Both the position numbers and the translations under genes were made by a program. Below are positions 12,397-23,399 of a DNA stretch of 64,000 nucleotides, one piece after another. Within the stretch, counting starts at the first letter, position 1. Each line of letters opens with the position of its first letter. The notes beneath the pieces were generated by a model. It was not told the origin of the DNA and did no database searches. It was given only the letters and a program-made list of their open reading frames with translations. The DNA is from Paulownia fortunei (Eukaryota; Streptophyta; Magnoliopsida; Lamiales; Paulowniaceae): positions 20,473,799 through 20,537,798 of the forward strand of contig CM033108.1 in NCBI GenBank assembly GCA_019321725.1, read 5' to 3'.

Positions 12397-13315
12397 ATAC
12401 ACCACATATGTCCTATATATGTAATTTTACTCTCGGGAATTTGATGAACATGATACTTAGGCATTGTCTGCAAAAGCTTTTGAGCTTATTTCTTTTATAC
12501 GAGCTTCAGCTCATGTTTCTCTAAATTAGCTTGAAAAAAGCTACAAGCAAGCATGGAAGCACTTTTCTGACTGATGTCATTTTTATCCTTTAAATAATTG
12601 AGTATTGGGCTAAGCTTATATAAAATACCTCTCTTACACCTTGTAATAAACTTTTGGGCTTATAAGACTTAAAATCATATTCTAAAAAAATAAATTATTA
12701 AAATATTTGACTAAAATAAAATTGTAGAGCTTATAATATATTAGTAATAATAATTTTATAATTTATATGGATAAAGTAAAAGAGTTTTGGATTAAGAATT
12801 TATAAATATAAGTTAGAGTTTCCTTGTTTGTCTTTTTTTATTACTTTTATTTTTATCTTTTTTTTTATTATTTTGGAAGCTTATAAGCAAATCTTTTATT
12901 TTTATTTTTTTGAAATATTGGCATTTTATAATTTCTTAAATATTGTCATAACATATTTAATGAACTTGTAATTTCAACAAAACACCCTCTAATCGAAGTT
13001 AATATATAAAAACCTCTATGCAACTATTAATTTTATGATAATCCAGAATTAATAAGATTCTCAACACAGTGAAAGCCCCAGCCCATTTCTCCTTCACGGA
13101 CATCCTCAAAGAAAACTCAACACCATTCCCAACAGCTCATTCGTCTGTCAGGCGAATCTTGCTTGGTAAAGGTCGCCAAAAAACACATTAAAGAAAATAA
13201 AAGAAAAACTAAATCTTCAAATTGCATAGCAGAAATTAATTTTTGTATATATAATTATATATATATATATATATTATCCTTATGAGTCATTAAGCCATTG
13301 ATGAATTTTTTTCAG
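12397..13315. other. Spacer with a possible exon relic
   Basis: Mostly AT-rich. From about 13066 to 13173 the composition changes and one plus frame stays open (VKAPAHFSFTDILKENSTPF, then PTAHSSVRRILLG), ending near a GTAAAGG that could be a splice donor. I do not recognise the peptide. A (TA)n run lies at about 13250-13274. Confidence 0.3.
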
Positions 13316-13341
13316 GTGATCCAGAAACTATGTATCCATGA
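13316..13341 (+). pseudogene. Left piece of a possible host exon split by a copia element
   Basis: A TTTTTTTCAG acceptor-like sequence comes just before. The frame VIQKLCIHD runs into the target duplication and resumes on the far side of the copia element at 21050. The joined frame stays open for about 60 codons. The product is unknown, and a chance open frame of that length is possible. Confidence 0.3.
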
Positions 13342-14278
13342 TGAAAGGATCCTAATTGATTATGATGAAATTATAATTAATTATGATTTAATTAGTTGAT
13401 ATTGATTGTCAATTTTGTTATTTTGTACAAAAATTAATTATATTTAATAATTTACATTTTATGGATTAATTACTTAATTTATCTTGTTCAGATTTAGTTA
13501 GATTGCATTGATGGAAATATTTTATTTACAAAGATAAGTTGGGATCTTTTCTGATAAAAAATGAATCTTGACATATCTTGAATTATTCTATGCAACGTAT
13601 CTAGACACTTTTAAAGTGGAGATTCGAATTTAATTGATGTTGCATATATATCCAAAGATTGAAGTTGAAAAAGATCTTGACATATCTTATATTATTTTAT
13701 GCAACGTATCTACACATTTTTTAAGTGGACATTCGAACTTAATTGACGTTGTATATATATCAAAAGATTGAAGATGCAATACATGCCTTTGGAGAGAAGA
13801 AGTGCACGGTTTCAAGTTTTGGAATTACTCTCATTTTTTATTCACTCTTAGGGAGAAGAGAGTGAGCCTTTCGGGAGATAGGCGTAATTCTTTGGGAGAA
13901 AAATTTGAAGATCTTCGGAAGAAGATCGGTCTGCCGTCTGAAGGAATTTTAGCGTTGAAGGGAGTTCAACTGTGCAGACTTAAAAGTCGAGGAGATCTCA
14001 CTGAAGCTTCAGTAATTGATTTGTTCAAGAACGACGTCATTAGTGAAGAGGGAGTTTTTATATTTTGAATAAGTCCTAATATTATAACTGTAATCTAAAT
14101 TAGTGAAGTATTCAATGCAGGTGGTGGTCTCGTGCATGTAAAGTATATTTATACTTGAAGCACGTAAAAATTTCGTGTATCATTTACTTTACTGTCCTTT
14201 ACTTGTTGCAACAAATTGTACAATAATTGAATCTGATTAACAAGTAAAGTTAGTAATAACACGAAAACAGATCTAACA
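13342..14278 (+). repeat. 5' LTR of the SIRE-like element
   Basis: Starts TGAAAGGATC and ends GATCTAACA, matching the copy at 20109-21044 over its whole length. It contains an internal 109-base tandem duplication (13570-13678 and 13679-13787), also present in the 3' LTR, so it predates the insertion. Confidence 0.93.
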
Positions 14279-14280
14279 AT

Positions 14281-14292
14281 TGGTATCAGAAC
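14281..14292 (+). promoter_or_regulatory. Primer-binding site of the SIRE-like element
   Basis: TGGTATCAGAAC lies two bases after the 5' LTR. It differs by one base from TGGTATCAGAGC, the complement of the initiator Met tRNA 3' end used by most plant copia elements. Confidence 0.88.
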
Positions 14293-14367
14293 TGGTCACT
14301 AGATATATTTAGAGGTTTTGGGAATTGATCTATTTTAATTGCAGGAATGGGCCATCTTCGCGAATGA

Positions 14368-15180
14368 GACTCCACTACTCGACCACCACTATTGGAAGGA
14401 ACAAATTACTCATACTGGAAGGCAAAGATGCGAGCTTTCAATAAATTTGTGGATGAGCGGGCTTGGTGTGTTATTGTAACAGGTTGGGAACATCCGATGA
14501 TGATAAATGAGCAAAAAGAGGATGTTCTTAAGCTAGAAGATCAATGGGACATCGAGGAAGAAAAAATTGCAAATTACAACTCAAAGGCTTTGAATGCAAT
14601 TTTTAGTGCGGTTGATGGTAATCAATTTAAATTGATTGCAACATGTGAGAGTGCAAAGGAGGCTTAGACAACTCTTCAAACTGCTTATGAAGGAACTGCA
14701 ACAGTATGAATGTCAAAACTCTAAATTTTGGCCTCAAGATTTGAAGATCTTAGAATGGAGGAAAGAGAAACAATTGCCACATTCAACGCAAAACTATGTG
14801 ACATATCAAATGAAACTCAAGCTCTTGGCAAAAAGTATTCAGATTGTAAACTTGTACCAAAAGCCTTAAGATCCCTACCAGAAAGATTTGTGTACAAGGT
14901 CACTACTATTGAAGAAGCCCATGATATTGAAAAAATGAAATTAGATAAGTTGATGGGTTTCATACAAACATTTGAATTGAATCTCAATCACAACAGGAGA
15001 GATAAAGAAAAAAGTATTGCTTTCCAAGCTGAAGTTCCAAAAATCAACTTCTGCATCAGAAGACAATGATGATATGTCAGAATATTTGGCTCTTGTGACA
15101 AAATTTTTTGGGAAATTTCTCAAAATGATGGATGAGAACTCAAACAAGCCAAAGTTTAGTAAGTCTTTCAATTCATAAAA
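14368..15180 (+). pseudogene. Copia gag (UBN2-type), broken
   Basis: The frame opens RPPLLEGTNYSYWKAKMRAF, the usual start of the copia gag UBN2 domain. It continues through KLEDQWDIEEEKIANYNSKA and NAIFSAVDGNQFK to CESAKEA. A TAG stop at 14665-14667 stands where Trp is expected, and TGA and TAA follow near 14709 and 14722 where Arg and Gln are expected. After that RFEDLRMEERETIATFNAKL, then ALRSLPERFVYKVTTIEEAH and EKMKLDKLMG are easy to read. All three stops fit C-to-T or G-to-A changes. The frame shifts near 15045. No good start codon remains in frame. Confidence 0.85.
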
Positions 15181-16050
15181 GGACAAAACTAATTTTAATT
15201 CTTTTGATGACAGGAAAAATAGAAGGATTCAATATCGTGAATGTGAAGGGTTTGGACATATCCAATAAGAATATGCCAATACTCTCAATGGATGGGCAAG
15301 TCTTTAACTACTACCTGGAGTGATGAGGAATCTGAAGAAAGTTAGGAAAATGATCTATAGCATTCAACTCTAAAATGATGAATAATCATCGTGAACATGT
15401 TGCAATAAATCAAAGGTATATTCTAACAGTTCAATATAATGTAACGTGCTTGACTTCATCTACTGCAATAGGTGAGAAGGATGTGCAGATTTCAGATTCA
15501 GAAACTATTAGGATGATGATGAGCCCAACATCGAGGAAATTCACCAAATATATAACAAAATATTTCAAAAGTGGCTTGAGATATGCAAAATCAACAAGTC
15601 ACTTGAGAAAAAAATTATTGTACTAAATGAGAAAAAGGAATCGATGAAAGTAAAAATACTTGAATTTACGAATCTTGTTGCTGAAAAGGACAGAAAAATC
15701 CACGAAATTGAATAGGAACTATTTCACACTCAAAAGTTGATGAAGCTCGACTTTAAAAAGAAAAAACTAGATTGAATACTTTCTATTGGTAAACCATGCA
15801 GTGATCATCATGGGTTGGGATACACTAGTGAATCTTCAACTTTAAAAACTATTTTTGTAAAAGAAATAAAACCTGTTCAGTCCATCTTTGATAAAAGCAA
15901 AAAACCTGTTTTTCAAAAGTCAAAGCCAAAAAGGTTTATTCCTATATGTCATTTCTGTAATCTGCCTGGACATATCCGACCAAGACATTTTAGGTTTAGA
16001 AAGGCTTTAAGGAATGGTATGTAATTTGGTTCACCTACTTTTGCATTGTT
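15181..16050 (+). pseudogene. Copia gag C-terminus with zinc-knuckle relics
   Basis: A broken stretch in several frames. Near 15212-15262 a frame reads RRIQYRECEGFGHIQ, a CCHC knuckle that has lost its second Cys. From 15815 an open frame carries FIPICHFCNLPGHIRPRHF, a second knuckle (Cys-x2-Cys-x4-His) whose last Cys is replaced. Two knuckle regions are known in some long copia gags. Stops are frequent between them. Confidence 0.65.
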
Positions 16051-16099
16051 GCAATAGAAATCTAAATTATTGTAACAGATTCTTAAGATCAAAATTGAC

Positions 16100-16440
16100 T
16101 TGAAAAATGAATCTCAAAGAAGAATTTGGATTAGAAAGTCAGATCTTAGATGTTTTGTTATAGACATTTCTTTAAAAGCTTGTACTGATGATAATTGGTA
16201 TTTTGATAGTGAATGTTCCAAACATATGATAGGTGACAAGGAAAAATTGAAAGGCTTCCAAAGTGTGAATGAACGACATGTTATCTTTGGAGATGGTGAA
16301 AAGGGACATGTACTTGAAAAATGAGTACTCAATGTTGAATGACTATCAAAACTCAAGAATGTGCTCCATGTAGAAAGTTTGAAGGCAAATTTGATTAGCA
16401 TTAGCCAACTTTGTGATTAGAATCTCTTTGTTAGGTTTAA
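16100..16440 (+). pseudogene. Copia aspartic protease, active site altered
   Basis: The frame reads DDNWYFDSECSKHMIGDKEK, then FQSVNERHVIFGDGEKGHV. Copia proteases have WxxDSGCSRHMTG here. In this copy DSG has become DSE, which would remove the glycine of the catalytic loop. After a stop at 16321 the LKNVLHVESLKANLISISQLCD-type segment follows in frame (to about 16420). Confidence 0.85.
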
Positions 16441-16480
16441 TAAAAATAAATGCCAAGTATTTGATGAAACTGATAGGTGC

Positions 16481-17580
16481 GTGGTAACTGGTTCTCGTTC
16501 ATCTGATAACTGTTATATGTTGCAACAACCTCAGGTATGTTACAATATAAAAGTTGATAAAACTGATTTATGGCACCAAAAATTAGGGCATTTGAATTTT
16601 AAGAATCTGACTAAGATTGTGAATACAAGAGCTGTGCTAGGAGTATCAAAGCTGAACCAAAAAAATCCGAGAGTGTGTGGTGCATGTCATCTTGAAAAGC
16701 AAAAGAAGAGTACACACAAAGTGTTGTAAAACATCAGTACATCACATACTCTAGAACTTCTCCACATGGACCTCATGGAACCTATGTAGGTAGAAAGTTT
16801 AGGAGGAAAGATGTATATGTTTGTGTGTGTTGATGATTTTTCTAGATTTACTTGGGTAGATTTTATTAGAGAAAAATTGAATACCTTTCAAGTGTTCAAA
16901 AAATTGGTAAATGAAAAGAATGACAATATTGGTAAGATAGCTAAAATTCGAAGTGATCATAGTAAGGAATTTAAAAATGCTGTCTTCACCAATTTTTGTG
17001 AAAAATATAGAATTGCACATGAGTTTTCGGCTGCAAAAACCCCACAACAAAATGGTGTTGTGGAAAGAAAGAACAGAACACTTCAAAATATAGCAAGGGT
17101 AATGCTGAATTCCAAAGGTGTAGCCATCGTTTTTGGACAGAAGCAATCAATACTGCGTGTTACACCATCAATAGGGTGTATTTGAGACCAGGTACTATGA
17201 AAACCTCATTTGAGATTTGGAAAGGTAAAAAGCATAACTTAGCTATTTTTACGTCTTTGGTTGTTCATGCTATGTATTGAATGATCGTGAGCAATTAAAA
17301 AAATTTGATGCTAAAAGTGACAGAGGAATTTTTTTTGGTTATTCCTTGAATAGTAGAGCATATCGTGTTTATAACATAAGAACCCAAACTATTATGGAAT
17401 CCTCAAATATTGTTATTGATAATTTTCATGTTTCTATAGGACTAATAGAGGAAGAGAAAATTCTCAGACTTAGTGAGGAAGAAAAAAGAACTGAACAAAA
17501 TGACATTCAAGTTACCACTAAGGAGGATGTTGCAGTAACCAAAAAGATGTTGCAACAAATGAAACTGGACTGGGGATAGA
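16481..17580 (+). pseudogene. Copia integrase, split by stops and frameshifts
   Basis: The zinc-binding part reads TDLWHQKLGHLNFKNLTKIV, then VCGACHLEKQKKS (His-His-Cys-Cys). The catalytic core follows with all three acidic residues visible: Asp in LLHMDLMEP (about 16750-16780), Asp in KIRSDHSKEF (about 16945) and Glu in QQNGVVERKNRT (about 17055). The C-terminal part reads NDREQLKKFDAKSDRGIFFG, then YRVYNIRTQTIMESSNIVID. Breaks occur at 16727, near 17120-17185 and near 17276. The core residues outlasted the frame, so decay seems neutral. Confidence 0.88.
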
Positions 17581-18052
17581 AAACGATGTCAGTATTGAAA
17601 TAATTTAGAAGGAACTTTCAATCAGAGTTCAGAAGAACCATCCTACTGATCAAATTATTGGTTCACTCACTGAAGGTATACGAACTAGGGACAAGCCAAA
17701 TGTAAGTTATAAAAATATGGTAAGATATGTGATTTTCATCTCTTTAATTAAACCTAAAAATGAGAAAGAAAAAATAGTTGAGTAACTTAAACATTTGGAG
17801 GGTCCACATTTTTGTAATCATATTTTTTGTGATAATTCAAGTGTCATTGATATTTTTAAAACTCTTGTTCAACACTAAAAAATGAAACATTTAGATATTC
17901 ATCATCATTTTATTAGGAATTTGGTCGAATAGAGAACTGTGGTGATTGGCTATAGTGTAACAGAGAAACAATTTGCTGACATATTTACCAAACCTCTACG
18001 TACACTTTGTTTTTATTTCTTGAGAAAATCTCTAGGAATCTGTGCGATCTAA
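17581..18052 (+). pseudogene. Junction of RT start and RNase H end; reverse transcriptase deleted
   Basis: A frame near 17665-17760 reads TRDKPNVSYKNMVRYVIFIS then LIKPKNEKE, the linker that precedes reverse transcriptase in this family. Within about 50 bases the text becomes CDNSSVIDIFKTLVQH and HLDIHHHFIRNLVE, then VTEKQFADIFTKPLRTLCF, which is the C-terminal end of RNase H. All of the catalytic reverse transcriptase (including YVDD) and most of RNase H, roughly 2 kb in intact relatives, are missing. The copy could not have moved by its own enzymes after the deletion. Confidence 0.85.
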
Positions 18053-20096
18053 CTGCATGAATATTCAAAAGAAAAATAGAATTTGTTGCAACCATATTGT
18101 TTGCATCTTCATTTATACATATTGCAACAATTCAATAGTTGTTAGACATATATTACATAACATAATAGGAACTGCATTAGGCATTTTCTCTACATGTTCT
18201 TTAAATGGTAAAATTTTGAAGTCTTGGTCTACTGAATCTCATTAGAACACGTCTGCTTTCTAAAATTTCGATAAATGTTCTATCAAATGTTCCTTGATAT
18301 TATACTTATTTGGAGGCATTTGACAGAAAAGCTACATATCCATTGATATTGAGCTAGCCATGTAAAAATCTATCTTATATTTTATGATTTAAAGAAAATA
18401 ATTTTTCATGTGAAAAGAGCTACCCTTGGCTTAGAGTGAAAGGTACTGACTGGCTAAATCTAATTTAAAATGTGAGAGACTGAATTTGTGGATGTAATCA
18501 AAATTTTCTTTTGCAGAAATAGTTGAAGAGATTCTCGGAATTTGACACACAAAGATTTGATTTTTTAAAAATATATGACATATTTTATTATGTCAAAATT
18601 CATGTATTTTGAAATTTTCAATTTTATAGGCATAAATTAGGAATTTGTATGTGCTTGGGAATGCATCATAAGAGATTTGGATAAATATAGAAGTAATTTA
18701 AAATTATCTGCTGCAACATAATCTGCCCATAGATTTATTTTTTGAAAATTTTCCTAATTTAATGTTTGATATGATGTTGAATGCAAGTGGAAGTTTGATT
18801 CTAGGGAACTTACCAAACCAAAGAGGCTATTGAGCATTTGCACATGAATCGGAGTAGGGTTAAATAAATTGAGGCTTTGGAAGTTGTTGTGACAAGCGAA
18901 TACAAAAACCCTAATTTCTTTGGTGTGTCTGATTTCTTTCACCACTTGGTTTGCTTTGTTTGTCTTCTATTTTATCTTTCAGGCCTTACATCATAGTGAA
19001 AACAAGATAAAGCTCTTCATCTGGTCCTAGTCACATACAACAATCATGAGTTGGACCATATCAATCTCTCCTTCTTACGATGTACAATTCAGTTATGGCA
19101 GATCCTAATGAACTCATTGCACTATCATAGCGAGAAGGGGTTGTTGAGGAAGAATCTGTAGAATGTGCACCTATGTGACGGATGAAGGGATTGGTGATGA
19201 TCGTCACATGTAAAAGAGGAGAGGTTGATGTTGCTGGAGAAATGCAGACCCAAAGTAGATATTGCTCAATTTATGCTTCTAAGACCCCTTGGAAATCCAC
19301 TTGTTTACAACACAAGAACCAACCTATTGCAACAGAAACTATGGAAGTACCTTCTTAACCAATTCCAGAGCCTGAATCCTCAACCAAAACAGGATGATGA
19401 CATGTGTATCAATCTTGGTTTGTAGGATTTCCACGTCCTATCATATCTTCTGCTGATAATAGTTAAAAAGGGAAATAGTTCTAATAGTTTCTCATGATCT
19501 GTTTGATAATGATATCTAATTTATGCATGCTTATTTTGATTTTGCTTCTTTCATTTGAAATCATAAATTTAGGGGGAGTATATGTTGTTGATTTTACCAA
19601 TTTGTCATTCTTTTTAGATGATAGTATCATTATCTTACTGTTATAATTGAAGATGATGAGGTTGCTTCTCCTTTGATGCTACGGTTGCCTAAATGAAATG
19701 CTGTAGATGATGATGATGTTGAGGTTGCTTTGTCATAGTTAGGTCAAAAAGGGAAAGTAGATATTATTTTTGTTGGATTTGATATTTCACCAACTAATCA
19801 CAATAATGCCGATGACTAAATGATTTTTGTTTATTAGGGATGTACTGAAGTATCTATTTGGTTTTAACTACTTCCACTGAATATTTATCTGTCAATATTT
19901 TTGATATGATTTGAACTCTGGTTTATATTCAGTACATTTTATTTTTGGTTTTTTGGATATCTCTATCTCATTTGAAGGGGGGTTTTTGAACTATTGCAAC
20001 AATCACGTAGTTGTTCCAACAAATTTTGACTGATTAACAGTTTCGGCATATTTGATATATTTAGGGAGAGGAGTTGGGTTTTAAACAATCAGTGCC
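18053..20096 (+). other. Long 3' spacer of the SIRE-like element
   Basis: Two kilobases between the pol end and the polypurine tract. SIRE-type elements often carry an extra, env-like or unknown reading frame here. Scraps such as VEEESVECAP (about 19143) and QPIATETMEVP followed by PIPEPESSTKTG (about 19320-19395) look like a decayed acidic, Pro-rich product, but no long frame survives. TTGCAACA-type short motifs recur (for example near 18087 and 18120). Confidence 0.5.
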
Positions 20097-20108
20097 AAAG
20101 GGGGAGAT
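20097..20108 (+). promoter_or_regulatory. Polypurine tract of the SIRE-like element
   Basis: AAAGGGGGAGAT lies directly before the 3' LTR start TGAAAGG, where plus-strand priming occurs in LTR elements. Confidence 0.88.
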
Positions 20109-21044
20109 TGAAAGGATCCTAATTGATTATGATGAAATCGTAATTAATTATGATTTAATTAGTTGGCATTAATTGTCAATTTTGTTACCTTGTACAAGAA
20201 TTAATTGTATTTATTGATTTACCTTCTATGGATTAATTACCTAATTTATCTTGTGCAAATTTAGTTAGATTGCATTGACGGAAATATTTTATTTACAAAG
20301 ATAAGTTAGGATTTTTTCTGATAAGGACATGATCTTAGCATATCTTGTATTATTCTATACAATGTATCTAGACACTTTTAAAGTGGAGATTCGAATATAA
20401 TTGATGTTGCATATATATCCAAAGATTGAAGATGGAAAGGATCTTGACATATCTTACATTATTCTATGCAATGTATCTAGACACTTTTTAAGTGGAGATT
20501 TGAACTTAATTGATATTGCATATATATCTAAAGATTGAAGATGCAATACACGCCTTTGGAGAGAAGAAGTGCATGGCTTCAAACTTTGGAATTACTCTCG
20601 TTTTTATTCACTTTTCGGGATAAGAGGGTGAGCCTTTCAGGAGATATGCACAATTCTTTGGGAAAAGAATTTGAAGATCTTCGGGAGAAGGTTGGTCTGC
20701 CGTCTTAAGAAATTTCAGTATTGAAGGGAGTTCAACTGTGCAGACTTAAAAGTCAAGTGGATCTCGATGAAACTTCACTAATTGATTTGTTCAAGAATGA
20801 CGTTATTAGTAAAGAGGGAGTCTTTATATTTTGAATAAGTCCAAGTATTGTAATTGTAATATAAATTAGTAAAGTATTTAATGTAGGTGGTGGTCTTGTG
20901 TATGTAGAGTATATTTGTATTTGAAGCACGTAAAAATTTTGTGTGTTATTTACTTTACTGTCCTTTACTTGTTGCAACAAATTGCACAACAATTGAATCT
21001 GATTAACAAGTAAAATTGATAATAGCACGAAAATAGATCTAACA
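20109..21044 (+). repeat. 3' LTR of the SIRE-like element
   Basis: Matches 13342-14278 from TGAAAGG to CTAACA with about 10% differences by eye, mostly transitions, and keeps the 109-base internal duplication (second unit begins near 20446). It is followed by the target duplication CATGA. Confidence 0.93.
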
Positions 21045-21049
21045 CATGA

Positions 21050-21202
21050 TAATGTCTCTTTTGTAGACTTATTTATCGAACATAAAGTTTCCTGTTACGA
21101 TCTTAATGAGGAGATCAATTGTTCTTCCCCACTTCTTTCCCTTCCTTCTCATTTACTACATTTGCTGTTAGATTTTGCTAATAACTCGCCAAATTCTTGA
21201 CC
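21050..21202 (+). pseudogene. Right piece of the possible split host exon
   Basis: Joined to 13316-13341 with one copy of the CATGA duplication, the frame continues as NVSFVDLFIEHKVSCYDLNE and on to a TGA near 21200, without a stop. I do not recognise the peptide. The evidence is only an open frame across a known insertion site. Confidence 0.3.
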
Positions 21203-21542
21203 CGCATTCCAGTCCAATTTTGACCAGTTGAATTTGGGTCATCATTTTTTACCTAGTTTCAACTCATTATTCTATTCGGTTCGATTTTATTAAAATAAGA
21301 GTCTAATATAATGCTTTTGATAGTATAGGATCTAATTTGACAAAATTGCATTTTTTGGTCCTATAAATTAGTTTGGTGAGGGTTTTGTCCTTTATTTTGG
21401 GCGGACCAATTTTAGGACATATTTTTGAAAAATCGACAATTAGGATATATTTTGTTGGAAATTGATAATTTAATCGAAATTTGTTGAGTTGGACAAAAAG
21501 TTGGGAAAATTGGCCAGTGGCATAACAAACTTATTTTATGAG

Positions 21543-21916
21543 GGTCTTATAAATGCTACACCTACTGTACATATACTTGGTATATATCCATCGTACAAGT
21601 ATCTTATTTTTCACAAAATGGAGCATTGGGACATTTGACCTTCGTCCATATACTAAGTATACCATACACGTGGTGAAGCATGAATATTACCTTTTATGTG
21701 TAAAAAATCGAGGGACCATGAACAAAAAAGGTCTTATAGATGCTACACATGGTATACATACAATTAATGTACATCCATCTTATAAGTATCTTATTTTTTT
21801 ATAAAGTGGGACATTTGACCTTCATCCATATATTAAGTGTACCATATAACTGGTGTAATATGAATAATACTGACAAAAAATATATATAAAGAAAAGAAAA
21901 AATAGTTTTTTTTCTT
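21543..21916 (+). repeat. Imperfect tandem duplication, period about 187
   Basis: The segment from GGTCTTATAAATGCTACAC (21543) is repeated from GGTCTTATAGATGCTACAC (21730). Both contain AAGTATCTTATTTTT and GGGACATTTGACCTTC in the same order. Confidence 0.75.
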
Positions 21917-22079
21917 CCCAAACACCCCCCTCCCCCACTCCCCTGCTGCTGCACTCTCCATTCCCAACCACCCCTCTAGTGTCCCTTTCACTCTAAAATT
22001 AGGTCAGATCACCAACTGTAACCTCACCCCTTGAAGCATTGAGGGTCACAAAGCAGCGCATTAGGGTAGCCTTTAATCA

Positions 22080-22503
22080 TGCAGTTTTCAATTTTGTTCT
22101 CCATTAACTATTTCTCAAACATTTTAGTAAACACCTATGATTCTTGAATTTGAATCACATCTTCTTCACTAGGCAACTCACTTATGCGGTTTTTCAGTTT
22201 CATTCTCTATTAACCCCTTCTAGACATTTGAACAAATACCTTTAATTCTTGAATTTCTGTTATATCTTTTTCATTAAGCAACTGAGTAGACTTTCCAAAT
22301 TTGAGTGCATCATGCTCATATGTGTTATCTCGATTTAATATTTCATCAAATTTGTCCGAATAATCTTGAACTCTACCTAATTCTCTGAAATTCTTTAACT
22401 CAATGATCAGGTCATAAACACACCTGACTTTCAAATTTGGTATGTATTCCATCCATCTTGGAGGATCACGAGTTAAAGGTTTGATAATCAGTAACTGACT
22501 CAT
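22080..22503 (-). pseudogene. Retrotransposon gag-like scrap
   Basis: A 97-residue minus-strand frame from 22503 contains LKNFRELGRVQDYSDKFDEI. This resembles the helix-rich core of Ty3/gypsy-type gag (xLxQxGxVxEYxxxFxxL). Its end is followed by a second, diverged copy of the same stretch at about 22080-22190 (period near 112 bases), so the tail was duplicated. No other retroelement domain is adjacent. Confidence 0.45.
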
Positions 22504-23399
22504 TTATTATAATAGAGTTACACGCCTCTTCAAGTTGCTATTTCTCTTATTGCAAAAGTGCTTCTTTTTCTTTTACGTTCTTTTATCCTTTCTTCTTTTA
22601 TTTCTTATTTTCCTTGCTTCATTTCAACTGGTTGTCATCTGCTGTTGATCTATGCTAATTTTGATTTGGTTTGTAACTACAAGTGTGGTAGCTAGCATCT
22701 AACCACCGTTGGATTGAGGTGTGATCAAAGGTATGAGCAGAGGAAAGGATAATTGGGCCAGACATTATCCCTAAAGAAATTAGGCATTTGAAATCATCCG
22801 GTAAATGAGTGGCCATTCTATTTTCTCTTCTCATTTTCTTTCTTCCCTCTTTATTGGTTTTATGTTGTGTTCAATAAATGTCAAGAAAAATATAAATTGG
22901 TTAAAAATGAATCTTATTTTTTAAGATTTATTTACTTGATTATTTTATATTTAATTTTATGTTTTTAAAAATTACCCAAGTGGAATACACTTAATATTAG
23001 ATTCCCTCTCATTTTATCCACCTAGGATGCCATTAGCCAATTTTCCCTCCAATTAGAAGAAATTCTCAATTTATTTTTTGCTTGAGTCAGTAATTTTTGG
23101 CCAAATTAGTCTTCGGTGAAAATTATTCTAAAATTATTAATTTTTTAAAGATTGTATCCTAAATAATGCACCCCAAATAAAGGATGAAAACTCAAACTAG
23201 GCCAACATATAGGACCAAAAAATACAATCTTGCTATTCAATTTTGCGATCAATTTCATTAATAAAATAAAACCTAGAAAAATCAAATTTTGATATGCATG
23301 TCATTACCTGTAGGGTTTTCGAAACAAGATTTTTTAAATGATAAATCATGAGCAAACTGATGCTGACTAACTCTTGTTCATCATAAATCATCTACTACA

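Larger units (their letters stand above)
13342..21044 (+). mobile_element. SIRE-like Ty1/copia element, RT-deleted, with both LTRs
   Basis: A 7.7 kb element bounded by LTRs of 937 and 936 bases that start TGAAAGGATCC and end CTAACA. CATGA stands on both sides (13337-13341 and 21045-21049), an exact 5-base target duplication. In order it has a primer site, decayed gag, protease, integrase, a small reverse transcriptase and RNase H remnant, a 2 kb non-coding or decayed 3' spacer, a polypurine tract and the 3' LTR. By eye the LTRs differ at about one base in ten, so the insertion is old. The gag type, the primer site and the long 3' spacer suggest the SIRE/Maximus lineage; this is inference. Confidence 0.92.
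21338..23245. mobile_element. Unit with long imperfect inverted arms, around a gag-like scrap
   Basis: The left arm (about 21338-21480) contains TTGCATTTTTTGGTCCTAT. The right arm (about 23100-23240) is its imperfect reverse complement, including ATAGGACCAAAAAATACAAT and a matching ATCCTTTATTT segment. Similarity over about 140 bases is around 70% by eye. Such ends occur in Mutator-like and other long-TIR plant elements. No clear target duplication was found, so two separate repeat copies in opposite orientation are also possible. Confidence 0.4.
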
